Of a DNA stretch of 64,000 nucleotides, positions 52,517 through 60,848 are shown one piece after another. The notes below the pieces were generated by a model. That model was not told the origin of the DNA. It was given only the letters and a program-made list of their open reading frames with translations, and made no database searches. The position numbers and the translations under genes were made by a program. This DNA comes from Streptomyces sp. CB02366 (GTDB taxonomy: Bacteria; Actinomycetota; Actinomycetes; Streptomycetales; Streptomycetaceae), in NCBI RefSeq assembly GCF_001905905.1, contig NZ_LIVT01000001.1, positions 1 to 64,000 on the forward strand, given 5' to 3'. Each line of letters begins with the position of its first letter. Position 1 is the first letter of the stretch.

Positions 52517-53187
52517 TCCGGGTGCTGGTCGTGGAGGACGACCCGGTGGCGGCCGACGCCCACCAGATGTACGTGGAGCGGGTGGAGGGCTTCACGGTGA
52601 CGGCGGTGGCGCACACCCGGGCGGCGGCGGTGCGGGCGCTGGAGCGCGCCCCGGTGGACCTGCTGCTGCTCGACCTCTACCTGCCCGACGGCCACGGGCT
52701 CGGGCTGCTGCGTTCCCTGCGGGCCTCCGGTCACGGGGCCGACGTCATCGCGGTGACCTCGGCGCGGGATCTGGCGGTGGTGCGGGAGGGGGTGTCGCTC
52801 GGCGTCGTGCAGTACGTGCTGAAACCGTTCACGTACCCGACGCTGCGGGACCGGCTGGTGCGGTACGCGGAGTTCCGGGGGGCCGCCGGGGAGGCGAGCG
52901 GGCAGGAGGAGGTGGACCGGGCGCTGGGCGCGCTGCGGGTCGCCCATCCGGCCGCGCTGCCCAAGGGGCTCAGCGGGCCGACGCTGGAGGCGGTGACCCG
53001 GGTGCTCAAGGAGGCCCCGGAAGGGGTGACGGCCGCCGCCGCCGGAGAGCGGCTGGGCATGTCGCGGATCACGGCCCGGCGCTATCTGGAGCACCTGGTG
53101 GCCGTCGGCAGCGCCGCGAGGCGTCCGCATTACGGGCAGGTCGGCAGACCGGAGTTGCACTACCGCTGGCTGGCCTCCGGGCGCTGA
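52513..53187 (+). CDS. CitB/DcuR-type response regulator
   Basis: GTG start overlapping the kinase stop; 224 residues. The receiver domain has Glu8/Asp9-Asp10, the phosphoryl-accepting Asp54 (LLLLDLYLPDG), Thr82-Ser83 (AVTSARD) and Lys105 (LKPFTYP). The C-terminal part (GVTAAAAGERLGMSRITARR, then YLEHLVAVG) is the winged helix seen in CitB/DcuR regulators. It is expected to be phosphorylated by the adjacent kinase and to activate dctA. Confidence 0.93.
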   Translation: MIRVLVVEDDPVAADAHQMYVERVEGFTVTAVAHTRAAAVRALERAPVDLLLLDLYLPDGHGLGLLRSLRASGHGADVIAVTSARDLAVVREGVSLGVVQYVLKPFTYPTLRDRLVRYAEFRGAAGEASGQEEVDRALGALRVAHPAALPKGLSGPTLEAVTRVLKEAPEGVTAAAAGERLGMSRITARRYLEHLVAVGSAARRPHYGQVGRPELHYRWLASGR

Positions 53188-53233
53188 CCGGGCGGAGGCC
53201 GACCGGGCGGCAAGCGCTTGCCGGTTGGTTTCG

Positions 53234-53270
53234 CCCCTCCGCGCGCCTCTGTGAAGGTTCTGCGGAGGGG
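53234..53270 (+). terminator. Hairpin after the two-component operon
   Basis: CCCCTCCGC / GCGGAGGGG, a 9-bp stem with a 19-base loop, 46 bases downstream of the response regulator. Confidence 0.65.
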
Positions 53271-53378
53271 AGAAAGAAAGCGCTGGTGGGGCGGGTTTCC
53301 CGTACCGTCCGTGCGGTTCGCGCTAGGAGGTTCCTACGAAGCGTGAACTGTTCGGAACGTACCGTAGCCAGGACGGAA

Positions 53379-54083
53379 ATGGACTCCTACGGTGGGCCCG
53401 TGCACCCCACCCCGCCCTTCAACGCCCCCGCCGCGCGCCGTCTCCGCGAGGCTCTGGGGATGGCCCCCGGCCATGTCGCCTACGGTCTCGCCGCCCAGTA
53501 CGGCCTGCGGATCAGCGCCGAGACGGTCATCGCCTGGGAGCGCGGCGCCGCGCTCCCGGGAGAGCGCGAGCTGACGGCCCTGGCCGGCGTCCTGTGGTGC
53601 GCCCCGGGCGAGTTGCTGACCGCCGCCACCACGCTGCGCGAGCACCGGGTGAGCCGGGACCTGACGGTGGACGACCTGGCCCGGCAGCTGGGGATGACCG
53701 GCTCCTCGTACCTGCGGATGGAGGAGGCGGGGCGCTGGCGGGGCAACGAGAAGCAGTCGGCGGCGCTGTGCCGGGCGCTGGGCCTGTCGGCGGCGCAGTT
53801 CCTGACCGCGGCCGGCCGCGACCCGGAGCTGGCGGACCTGTTGAGCAGCGCGGTCACCACGCGCTGGCAGGCGTACGTCCGGCCGGTGTCCAAGATCGTC
53901 CCGATGGACCGGGCGCGGATCCAGGAGGTGCTGGAGCAGTTGCACGCCGACTACCAGGCCCTGATGGTCCCCACGCTGACCTGGAGCAGCACGGGGCAGG
54001 AACGCTCCGGGGCGCCCGGCGACGCGGGCCGGGCGTTCCTGTCCCGGGTGGTCGAGCAGTTCTGGCGGACCGCCGGGGTGTGA
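53379..54083 (+). CDS. XRE-family helix-turn-helix regulator with duplicated HTH
   Basis: ATG at 53379 (a GTG at 53400 is an alternative); about 234 residues. The first HTH is AARRLREALGMAPGHVAYGL through AETVIAWERGAALP. The second is LTVDDLARQLGMTGSSYLRM with EEAGRW. A C-terminal helical part (SSAVTTRWQAYVRPVSKIVP) has no known ligand motif. Tandem HTH proteins of this size occur in most Streptomyces. The target is unknown; it may be autoregulated. It is monocistronic between the two-component operon and pfkA. Confidence 0.85.
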   Translation: MDSYGGPVHPTPPFNAPAARRLREALGMAPGHVAYGLAAQYGLRISAETVIAWERGAALPGERELTALAGVLWCAPGELLTAATTLREHRVSRDLTVDDLARQLGMTGSSYLRMEEAGRWRGNEKQSAALCRALGLSAAQFLTAAGRDPELADLLSSAVTTRWQAYVRPVSKIVPMDRARIQEVLEQLHADYQALMVPTLTWSSTGQERSGAPGDAGRAFLSRVVEQFWRTAGV

Positions 54084-54085
54084 CG

Positions 54086-54115
54086 CCGTACGGGCCGCCC
54101 GTGCGGCCCGTACGG
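54086..54115. terminator. Bidirectional hairpin between XRE gene and pfkA
   Basis: Perfect 13-bp stem CCGTACGGGCCGC / GCGGCCCGTACGG with a 4-base loop, directly after the XRE stop. Confidence 0.82.
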
Positions 54116-54176
54116 TCCCGCCCGGCGAGGAACCGAGGGCGAACGCCGTCCGCGGGCGCTGCTTCCGCCATACGTC

Positions 54177-55202
54177 CTAGAAGACCGACTCGGCCTCGTA
54201 CATCCGCTCGGCGGGCACCCGCTTCAGCTGGGTGACGGCCTCGGCGAGCGGGACCATGGCGATGTCGGTGCCGCGCAGGGCGGTCATCCGGCCGAACTCG
54301 CCGCGGTGCACGGCCTCCACGGCGTGCCAGCCGAAGCGGGTGGCGAGCACCCGGTCGTACGCGGTCGGGGTGCCGCCGCGCTGGACATGGCCGAGAATGA
54401 CCGGCCGGGCCTCCTTGCCGAGCCGGGTCTCCAGCTCGATGGCGAGGCGGTTGCCGATGCCCTGGAAGCGCTCGTGGCCGTACTGGTCGATCTCGCCCTT
54501 GGCGTACGGCATGGAGCCCTCGGCCGGGTGCGCGCCCTCGGCGACGCAGATGACGGCGAACTTCTTGCCGCGGGCGAACCGCTCCTCGACCATCTTGACC
54601 AGGTCGTCGACCTCGAAGGGGCGCTCGGGCAGGCAGATGCCGTGGGCGCCGCCGGCCATCCCGGACTCCAGCGCGATCCACCCGGCGTGCCGGCCCATGA
54701 CCTCGACGACCATCACGCGCTGGTGGGACTCGGCGGTGGTCTTCAGACGGTCTATGGCCTCGGTCGCGACGCCCACCGCCGTGTCGAATCCGAACGTGCG
54801 GTCGGTGGAGGAGATGTCGTTGTCGATGGTCTTCGGGACGCCCACGACCGGCATGCCCGCGTCGGCCAGCATCCGGGCCGCCGTGAGCGTGCCCTCGCCG
54901 CCGATCGGGATGAGCGCGTCGATGCCGTAACGCCGGGACAGCTCCGCGCAGTTCTCGGCGGCCTCGCGCAGCCGGTCGCGCTCCAGCCGGGCCGAGCCGA
55001 GGATGGTGCCGCCGCGGGCCAGGATGCCGCTGACCGCGTTGAGGTCGAGGGGGCGGAAGTGGCCGTCGAGCAGCCCCTTGAAGCCGTCCTCGAAGCCGAT
55101 GACCTCGTCGCCGTGACCCACGACGGCGCGGTGGACGACCGACCGGATCACTGCGTTCAGGCCGGGGCAGTCGCCGCCCGCGGTGAGAATTCCGATGCGC
55201 AT
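54177..55202 (-). CDS. pfkA: 6-phosphofructokinase
   Basis: 341 residues; ATG at 55202. GGDCPGLNA (9-17) binds the nucleotide phosphates. GGEGT (101-105) has Gly104, the mark of ATP-dependent enzymes. PKTIDNDI (123-130) carries the catalytic Asp127 and has Lys124, which is typical of pyrophosphate-dependent ones. MVVEVMGRHAGWIALESG and the late HVQRGGTPTAYDRVLATRFG are also canonical. It phosphorylates fructose 6-phosphate at the committed step of glycolysis. From memory the S. coelicolor orthologue is ATP-dependent. It is divergent from pta. Confidence 0.95.
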   Translation of the reverse strand: MRIGILTAGGDCPGLNAVIRSVVHRAVVGHGDEVIGFEDGFKGLLDGHFRPLDLNAVSGILARGGTILGSARLERDRLREAAENCAELSRRYGIDALIPIGGEGTLTAARMLADAGMPVVGVPKTIDNDISSTDRTFGFDTAVGVATEAIDRLKTTAESHQRVMVVEVMGRHAGWIALESGMAGGAHGICLPERPFEVDDLVKMVEERFARGKKFAVICVAEGAHPAEGSMPYAKGEIDQYGHERFQGIGNRLAIELETRLGKEARPVILGHVQRGGTPTAYDRVLATRFGWHAVEAVHRGEFGRMTALRGTDIAMVPLAEAVTQLKRVPAERMYEAESVF

Positions 55203-55552
55203 CGAGGTGTGTCTCCTGCTCGCTAGTCGCGCTTTTCCGGGAGGCCGACCGTGGCGGCCTCCGTGCCCTGAACCAGGACGATTGTCCCACGCCCGGCACG
55301 GGCTCCGCGCTTTCGGCCGGTCCCGGGACGCCACGGGGCAGGAGGGAGAGGGGGGCCGGTGAGCGCGTCGTCCCGGCCGGGGAGGGGCACTTCTCCGGCG
55401 GGCGGCTTAGCGGTCCCCGCAGGTATCGTCAAGAGTCGATGCAGGCCAATGCCGTACCCGGCGGAACACCGGGCGGGCACGGGGGCGCCGCCTCCGTCCG
55501 GACGCCTGGTGTTCCGCGGGGTACGGCGCCGAACAGGGACGGGAGAGCACGC

Positions 55553-57634
55553 GTGGCGCGGAGCGTGTACGTGACCGGGATCGAGCGGGGGGACGGCCGG
55601 CAGGTCGTCGAACTGGGAGTCATGGAGCTTCTGACGCGCCAGGTGGACCGTGTCGGGGTCTTCCGCCCGCTGGTCCACGACGGGCCCGACCGGCTCTACG
55701 AGCTGCTGCGGGCCCGCTACCGGCTCTCCCAGAGCCCGGCCTCGGTGTACGGCCTGGACTACCACGAGGCGTCCGCCGTGCAGGCGGAGAAGGGCACCGA
55801 CGAACTGGTCTCGCAGCTGGTCGAGCGTTTCCACCGGGTGGCCCGGGAGTACGAGGCGGTCCTCGTCCTCGGCAGCGACTTCGCCGCCACCCAGCTCCCC
55901 GACGAGCTGGCGCTGAACGCCCGGCTGGCCAACGAGTTCGGGGCGTCGGTGATCGCGGTGGTGGGCGGCAAGGGCCAGGACGCGGAGTCCGTCCGAGCCG
56001 AGACCCGCAACGCCTACCGCGCCTACGCGGGGCTGGGCTGCGACGTGCTGGCCATGGTGGTGAACCGGGTCGCCGCCGAGGACCGGGCGGCGATAGCCGA
56101 GCGGCTGGCGGCCCGGCTGCCGGTCCCCGTCTCCGTGCTGCCGGACGACCCGGCGCTCTCGGCCCCCACGGTCGCCCAGATCACCGCGGCGCTGGACGGC
56201 ACGGTGCTGCTCGGCGACGACTCGGGGCTGGCGCGCGACGCGCTGGACTTCGTGTTCGGCGGGGCCATGCTGCCGAACCTGCTGAACGCCCTGACGCCCG
56301 GCTGCCTGGTGGTCACCCCCGGGGACCGGGCCGATCTGGTGGTGGGGTCGCTGGCCGCGCACAGCGCGGGCACCCCGCCCATCGCGGGCGTGCTGCTGAC
56401 CCTGGACGAGCGGCCCGGCGAGGAGATACTCACGCTGGCCGCCCGGCTCGCGCCGGGAACCCCGGTCGTGTCGGTGGCCGGCGGCTCCTTCCCCACGGCG
56501 GCCGAACTCTTCACCCTCGAAGGCAAGTTGAATGCGGCGACCCCGCGCAAGGCGGAGACCGCCCTCGGCCTGTTCGAGCGCCACGTGGACACCGGCGCCC
56601 TGCTGGAGCGGATCTCGGTGGCCCGCAGCGAGCGCGTCACGCCGATGATGTTCGAACACGAGCTGCTGGAGCAGGCCCGCTCCGACCGCAAGCGCGTGGT
56701 GCTGCCGGAGGGCACGGAGGAGCGGGTGCTGCGCGCCGCCGACGTGCTGCTGCGCCGGGACGTCTGCGACCTCACCCTCCTCGGCGACGTGGACGTGATC
56801 CGCAAGAAGGCCGCCGACCTCGGCATCGACCTCGCGGAGACCCGGCTGATCGACCCGCACACCTCGGAGCTGCGGCAGACCTTCGCCGAGCGGTACGCCG
56901 AGCTGCGCGCGCACCGCGGGGTGACGGTGGAGCTGGCGTACGACGTGGTGGCGGACGTGAACTACTTCGGCACGCTGATGGTGCAGGAGGGGCTGGCCGA
57001 CGGGATGGTGTCGGGATCGGTGCACTCCACGGCCGCCACGATCCGCCCGGCCTTCGAGATCATCAAGACCAAGCCGGACGCGTCGATCGTCTCCTCCGTC
57101 TTCTTCATGTGCCTGGCCGACAAGGTCCTCGTCTACGGCGACTGCGCGGTCAACCCGGACCCGGACGCCGAGCAGCTCGCGGACATCGCGGTGCAGTCGG
57201 CGGCGACGGCGGCCCGCTTCGGCGTGGAGCCGCGGGTGGCGATGCTGTCGTACTCAACCGGGACCTCGGGCTCCGGCGCGGACGTCGACAAGGTGCGCGA
57301 GGCGACCGAGCGGGTACGGGCCGAGCGGCCGGACCTGCGGGTGGAGGGGCCGATCCAGTACGACGCGGCGGTCGAGCCGACCGTCGCGGCGACGAAGCTG
57401 CCGGACTCGGAGGTCGCGGGCCGGGCGTCCGTGCTGATCTTCCCCGACCTGAACACCGGCAACAACACCTACAAGGCCGTGCAGCGCTCGGCGGGCGCGG
57501 TGGCGGTGGGCCCGGTGCTCCAGGGGCTGCGCAAGCCGGTCAACGACCTCTCGCGCGGCGCGCTCGTCCAGGACATCGTCAACACGGTGGCCATCACGGC
57601 GATCCAGGCCCAGGGCGAGGAGCGCCCCGCATGA
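55553..57634 (+). CDS. pta: Phosphate acetyltransferase, long form
   Basis: The GTG at 55553 (GGGAGAG six bases upstream) gives MARSVYVTGIERGDGRQVVE; frames starting further upstream lack family sequence. 693 residues. The N-terminal P-loop-like/DRTGG region (1-350) precedes the catalytic PTA domain (from about 360, RVTPMMFEHELLEQARSDRK, RVVLPEGTEERVL). Blocks such as MVSGSVHSTAATIRPAFEII, LSYSTGTSGSGADVDKV and LIFPDLNTGNNTYKAVQR are diagnostic. It interconverts acetyl-CoA and acetyl phosphate. It overlaps ackA by 4 bases. Confidence 0.96.
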   Translation: MARSVYVTGIERGDGRQVVELGVMELLTRQVDRVGVFRPLVHDGPDRLYELLRARYRLSQSPASVYGLDYHEASAVQAEKGTDELVSQLVERFHRVAREYEAVLVLGSDFAATQLPDELALNARLANEFGASVIAVVGGKGQDAESVRAETRNAYRAYAGLGCDVLAMVVNRVAAEDRAAIAERLAARLPVPVSVLPDDPALSAPTVAQITAALDGTVLLGDDSGLARDALDFVFGGAMLPNLLNALTPGCLVVTPGDRADLVVGSLAAHSAGTPPIAGVLLTLDERPGEEILTLAARLAPGTPVVSVAGGSFPTAAELFTLEGKLNAATPRKAETALGLFERHVDTGALLERISVARSERVTPMMFEHELLEQARSDRKRVVLPEGTEERVLRAADVLLRRDVCDLTLLGDVDVIRKKAADLGIDLAETRLIDPHTSELRQTFAERYAELRAHRGVTVELAYDVVADVNYFGTLMVQEGLADGMVSGSVHSTAATIRPAFEIIKTKPDASIVSSVFFMCLADKVLVYGDCAVNPDPDAEQLADIAVQSAATAARFGVEPRVAMLSYSTGTSGSGADVDKVREATERVRAERPDLRVEGPIQYDAAVEPTVAATKLPDSEVAGRASVLIFPDLNTGNNTYKAVQRSAGAVAVGPVLQGLRKPVNDLSRGALVQDIVNTVAITAIQAQGEERPA

Positions 57635-58884
57635 CGAACCCCGCCCCCGATCACGAAAGCACGGCTGCCCCTGTGGAACCGCACCGCGTCCTCGTCCTCA
57701 ACTCCGGCTCCTCGTCGGTGAAGTACCAGCTCCTCGACATGCGGGACCGCTCCCGGCTCGCCTCGGGGCTGGTCGAGCGGATCGGCGAGGAGACCTCGCG
57801 CCTGGTGCACACGCCGCTGACCGGCGGCGGGGCGGAGGCCAGGGAGCGCACGGGCCGGATCGCGGACCACGAGGAGGCGCTGAAGGCGGCGGCCGAGGAG
57901 CTGGCGGCGGACGGTCTCGGCCTGGACTCCCCCGAACTCGCCGCGATCGGGCACCGGGTGGTCCACGGCGGGCTGCGGTTCACCGAGCCGACCGTGGTCA
58001 CCGACGAGGTGCTGAAGGAGATCGAGCGGCTGGTCCCGGTCGCGCCGCTGCACAACCCGGCCAACATCACCGGCATCCGCACGGCGCGGGCGCTGCGGCC
58101 GGACCTGCCCCAGGTCGCGGTCTTCGACACGGCGTTCCACACCACGATGCCGGAGTCGGCCGCGCGGTACGCGATCGACGTGGAGACCGCCGACGCGCAC
58201 CGCATCCGCCGCTACGGCTTCCACGGCACCTCGCACGCGTACGTCTCGCGGAAGACGGCCGAGCTGCTGGGCAGGGCGCCCGAGGAGGTGAACGTGATCG
58301 TGCTGCACCTGGGCAACGGGGCGTCCGCCTCGGCGGTGGCGGGCGGCCGGTGCGTGGACACCTCCATGGGGCTGACCCCCTTGGAAGGGCTCGTGATGGG
58401 TACGCGCTCCGGGGACATCGATCCGGCGGTCACCTTCCACCTCAAGCGGGTGGCGGGCATGTCGGCCGACGAGATCGACGTCCTGCTGAACAAGAGGAGC
58501 GGGCTGGTCGGCCTGTGCGGCGACAACGACATGCGGGTGATCCGCCGCCGGATCGACGAGGGCGACGAGCGGGCGGCGCTGGCGTTCGACATCTACGTCC
58601 ACCGGCTGAAGAAGTACATCGGCGCCTATACGGCGGTGCTCGGCCGGGTGGACGCGGTGGCGTTCACGGCGGGGGTCGGCGAGAACGCGGCCCCGGTGCG
58701 GGAAGCTGCCATCGCGGGCCTGGAGGAGCTGGGCATGGCGGTGGACGCCGGGCTCAACGCCGTACGGTCCGGGGAGCCGCGGCTGATCTCGCCGGAGTAC
58801 GCGCGGGTGGCGGTCGCCGTGGTGCCGACGGACGAGGAGCTGGAGATCGCCGACCAGACGTTCGCGCTCGTCGAAGGGTCGTGA
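57631..58884 (+). CDS. ackA: Acetate kinase
   Basis: 417 residues; ATG inside the pta stop (ATGA). VLVLNSGSSSVKYQLLDM is the N-terminal phosphate-binding motif. HRVVHGGLRF, FDTAFHTTMPESAARYAI (catalytic Asp), RRYGFHGTSHAYVSRK, VLHLGNGASASAV and DTSMGLTPLEGLVMGTRSGD follow, then TAGVGENAAPVR. These are the standard ASKHA-type acetate kinase blocks at the normal length. It converts acetyl phosphate and ADP to acetate and ATP, in overflow metabolism or acetate uptake with Pta. Confidence 0.97.
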   Translation: MTNPAPDHESTAAPVEPHRVLVLNSGSSSVKYQLLDMRDRSRLASGLVERIGEETSRLVHTPLTGGGAEARERTGRIADHEEALKAAAEELAADGLGLDSPELAAIGHRVVHGGLRFTEPTVVTDEVLKEIERLVPVAPLHNPANITGIRTARALRPDLPQVAVFDTAFHTTMPESAARYAIDVETADAHRIRRYGFHGTSHAYVSRKTAELLGRAPEEVNVIVLHLGNGASASAVAGGRCVDTSMGLTPLEGLVMGTRSGDIDPAVTFHLKRVAGMSADEIDVLLNKRSGLVGLCGDNDMRVIRRRIDEGDERAALAFDIYVHRLKKYIGAYTAVLGRVDAVAFTAGVGENAAPVREAAIAGLEELGMAVDAGLNAVRSGEPRLISPEYARVAVAVVPTDEELEIADQTFALVEGS

Positions 58885-58986
58885 CGCGCGACTCGGACGG
58901 GTCGACAACTGAGCACCCCCGCGCCCTTTTGTACCTTCCACCAGACGGAATATTCCGCAGCGAAACAAACCGATAGGATCCGCCTC

Positions 58987-60417
58987 ATGCGCCGTTCCAA
59001 AATCGTCTGCACCCTCGGTCCCGCCGTCGACTCCCACGAGCAGCTCGTCGCTCTGATCGAGGCGGGCATGAGCGTGGCCCGTTTCAACTTCAGCCACGGC
59101 TCCCACGAGGAACACCAGGGCCGTTACGACCGCGTCCGCAAGGCGGCCGCCGAGACCGGCCGCGCGGTGGGCGTGCTCGCCGACCTCCAGGGCCCCAAGA
59201 TCCGCCTGGCCAAGTTCGCCGAGGGCCCGGTCGAACTGGTCCGCGGCGACGAGTTCACCATCACCGCCGAGGACGTCCCCGGCGACAAGTCGATCTGCGG
59301 CACGACCTACAAGGGCCTGCCCGGCGACGTCGTCAAGGGCGACCCGATCCTGATCAACGACGGCAACGTCGAGCTGAAGGTCGTCGAGGTCGAGGGCCCC
59401 CGGGTGAAGACCATCGTCATCGAGGGCGGTGTCATCTCCGACCACAAGGGCATCAACCTGCCCGGCGCGGCGGTCAACGTCCCGGCCCTGTCCGAGAAGG
59501 ACGTCGAGGACCTGCGTTTCGCGCTGCGGATGGGCTGCGACCTGGTCGCCCTCTCCTTCGTCCGGGACGCCGACGACGTCAAGGACGTGCACAAGGTGAT
59601 GGACGAGGAGGGCCGCCGGGTTCCCGTCATCGCCAAGGTGGAGAAGCCGCAGGCGGTCGAGCACATGGAGGGCGTCGTCGCGGCGTTCGACGGCGTGATG
59701 GTGGCCCGCGGCGACCTGGCCGTCGAGTACCCGCTGGAGAAGGTCCCGATGGTGCAGAAGCGCCTGGTGGAGCTGTGCCGGCGCAACGCCAAGCCGGTGA
59801 TCGTGGCGACCCAGATGATGGAGTCGATGATCACCAACTCGCGGCCGACCCGCGCCGAGGCGTCCGACGTCGCCAACGCGATCCTGGACGGCGCGGACGC
59901 GGTCATGCTCTCGGCCGAGTCCTCGGTGGGCGCGTACCCGATCGAGACGGTCAAGACGATGGCGAAGATCGTCGTCGCCGCCGAGGAGGAACTGCTCTCC
60001 AAGGGCCTCCAGCCGCTGGTCCCCGGCAAGAAGCCCCGTACGCAGGGCGGTTCGGTGGCCCGCGCGGCCTGCGAGATCGCGGACTTCCTGGACGGCAAGG
60101 CCCTGGTCGCCTTCACCAAGTCCGGCGACACGGCCCGCCGCCTCTCCCGTTACCGCACGGCCCAGCCGATCCTGGCCTTCACCACGGAGGAGGCCACCCG
60201 CAACCAGCTCGCGCTGAGCTGGGGCGTCGAGTCCTACGTCGTCCCGCACGTGGACAACACCGACGCGATGGTCGACCTGGTCGACGCGGAGCTGCTGAAG
60301 CTGAACCGCTACAACGACGGCGACACGATGGTCATCACCGCCGGCTCGCCCCCCGGCGTCCCCGGCACCACCAACATGGTCCGGGTCCACCACCTGGGCG
60401 GCGGCGAGCGGGACTGA
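58987..60417 (+). CDS. pyk: Pyruvate kinase
   Basis: 476 residues. MRRSKIVCTLGPAVDS opens the barrel. Substrate and metal sites are seen in MSVARFNFSHGSHEEH, LADLQGPKIRLAKF, SEKDVEDLRFALRMG, KVEKPQAVEHM and MVARGDLAVEYPLEKVPMVQ. The conserved PVIVATQMMESMI and PTRAEASDVANAILDGADA follow. It transfers the phosphate of phosphoenolpyruvate to ADP. It is one of the two pyruvate kinases usual in Streptomyces. A 102-bp gap after ackA carries an AT-richer stretch (near 58930-58980) that may be its own promoter. Confidence 0.97.
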   Translation: MRRSKIVCTLGPAVDSHEQLVALIEAGMSVARFNFSHGSHEEHQGRYDRVRKAAAETGRAVGVLADLQGPKIRLAKFAEGPVELVRGDEFTITAEDVPGDKSICGTTYKGLPGDVVKGDPILINDGNVELKVVEVEGPRVKTIVIEGGVISDHKGINLPGAAVNVPALSEKDVEDLRFALRMGCDLVALSFVRDADDVKDVHKVMDEEGRRVPVIAKVEKPQAVEHMEGVVAAFDGVMVARGDLAVEYPLEKVPMVQKRLVELCRRNAKPVIVATQMMESMITNSRPTRAEASDVANAILDGADAVMLSAESSVGAYPIETVKTMAKIVVAAEEELLSKGLQPLVPGKKPRTQGGSVARAACEIADFLDGKALVAFTKSGDTARRLSRYRTAQPILAFTTEEATRNQLALSWGVESYVVPHVDNTDAMVDLVDAELLKLNRYNDGDTMVITAGSPPGVPGTTNMVRVHHLGGGERD

Positions 60418-60436
60418 CCCGCGCGGCACGGCACGC

Positions 60437-60473
60437 CCGAGGGGGCCCTCCGATCATCGGAGGGCCCCCTCGG
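60437..60473. terminator. Bidirectional hairpin after pyk
   Basis: Perfect 18-bp stem (CCGAGGGGGCCCTCCGAT and its complement) around one C, between pyk and the convergent small gene. Confidence 0.9.
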
Positions 60474-60500
60474 CTTCAGGTGCGGGGCCCGCGGCCCCGG

Positions 60501-60848
60501 TCAGCCGTCGCCCCCGTCCGGGGACGACGGCTCCAGCTCCACCAGCAACGACGTGAGATCGCCGTGTTCCCGTGCCAGCTCCAGGACGCGCACCATCGCC
60601 GCGACCCCGGCATGCCGGGTGATCACCAGGTCGGGGCAGTGGAAGTGCAGACGCTCGTACTCCCGCGTCTCGCTGTCCATCCAGCGCACGACCGCCGCCG
60701 GCGTCAGGAACGTCGCGCTGAAGCGCCGCCCGTCCTCCAGGGTGACCAGCACGTCGACGTCCTCGACCGTCGCCTCGTCGTCCTCCTCGCCGAGCATGAA
60801 CACCGCGTCGAAGTGCGGGGTCCTGACGAGGTGCAGCGCATCACCCAT
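60501..60848 (-). CDS. Small acidic protein, candidate immunity protein
   Basis: 115 residues, no Lys, about 24 Asp/Glu against 9 Arg, so strongly acidic. I do not recognise the family. A strand-rich pattern (HFDAVFMLGEEDDEATVEDV, then DVLVTLEDGRRFSATFLTP) is followed by helices (GVAAMVRVLELAREHGDLTS). Its ATG lies inside the end of the large upstream gene: ATGGGTGA contains both the start and the TGA, an 8-base overlap, so translation is coupled. Tight coupling of a small acidic gene to the 3' end of a large modular secreted-type protein with a basic tail is the hallmark of polymorphic toxin-immunity pairs. The role is inferred from this context only. Confidence 0.65.
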   Translation of the reverse strand: MGDALHLVRTPHFDAVFMLGEEDDEATVEDVDVLVTLEDGRRFSATFLTPAAVVRWMDSETREYERLHFHCPDLVITRHAGVAAMVRVLELAREHGDLTSLLVELEPSSPDGGDG

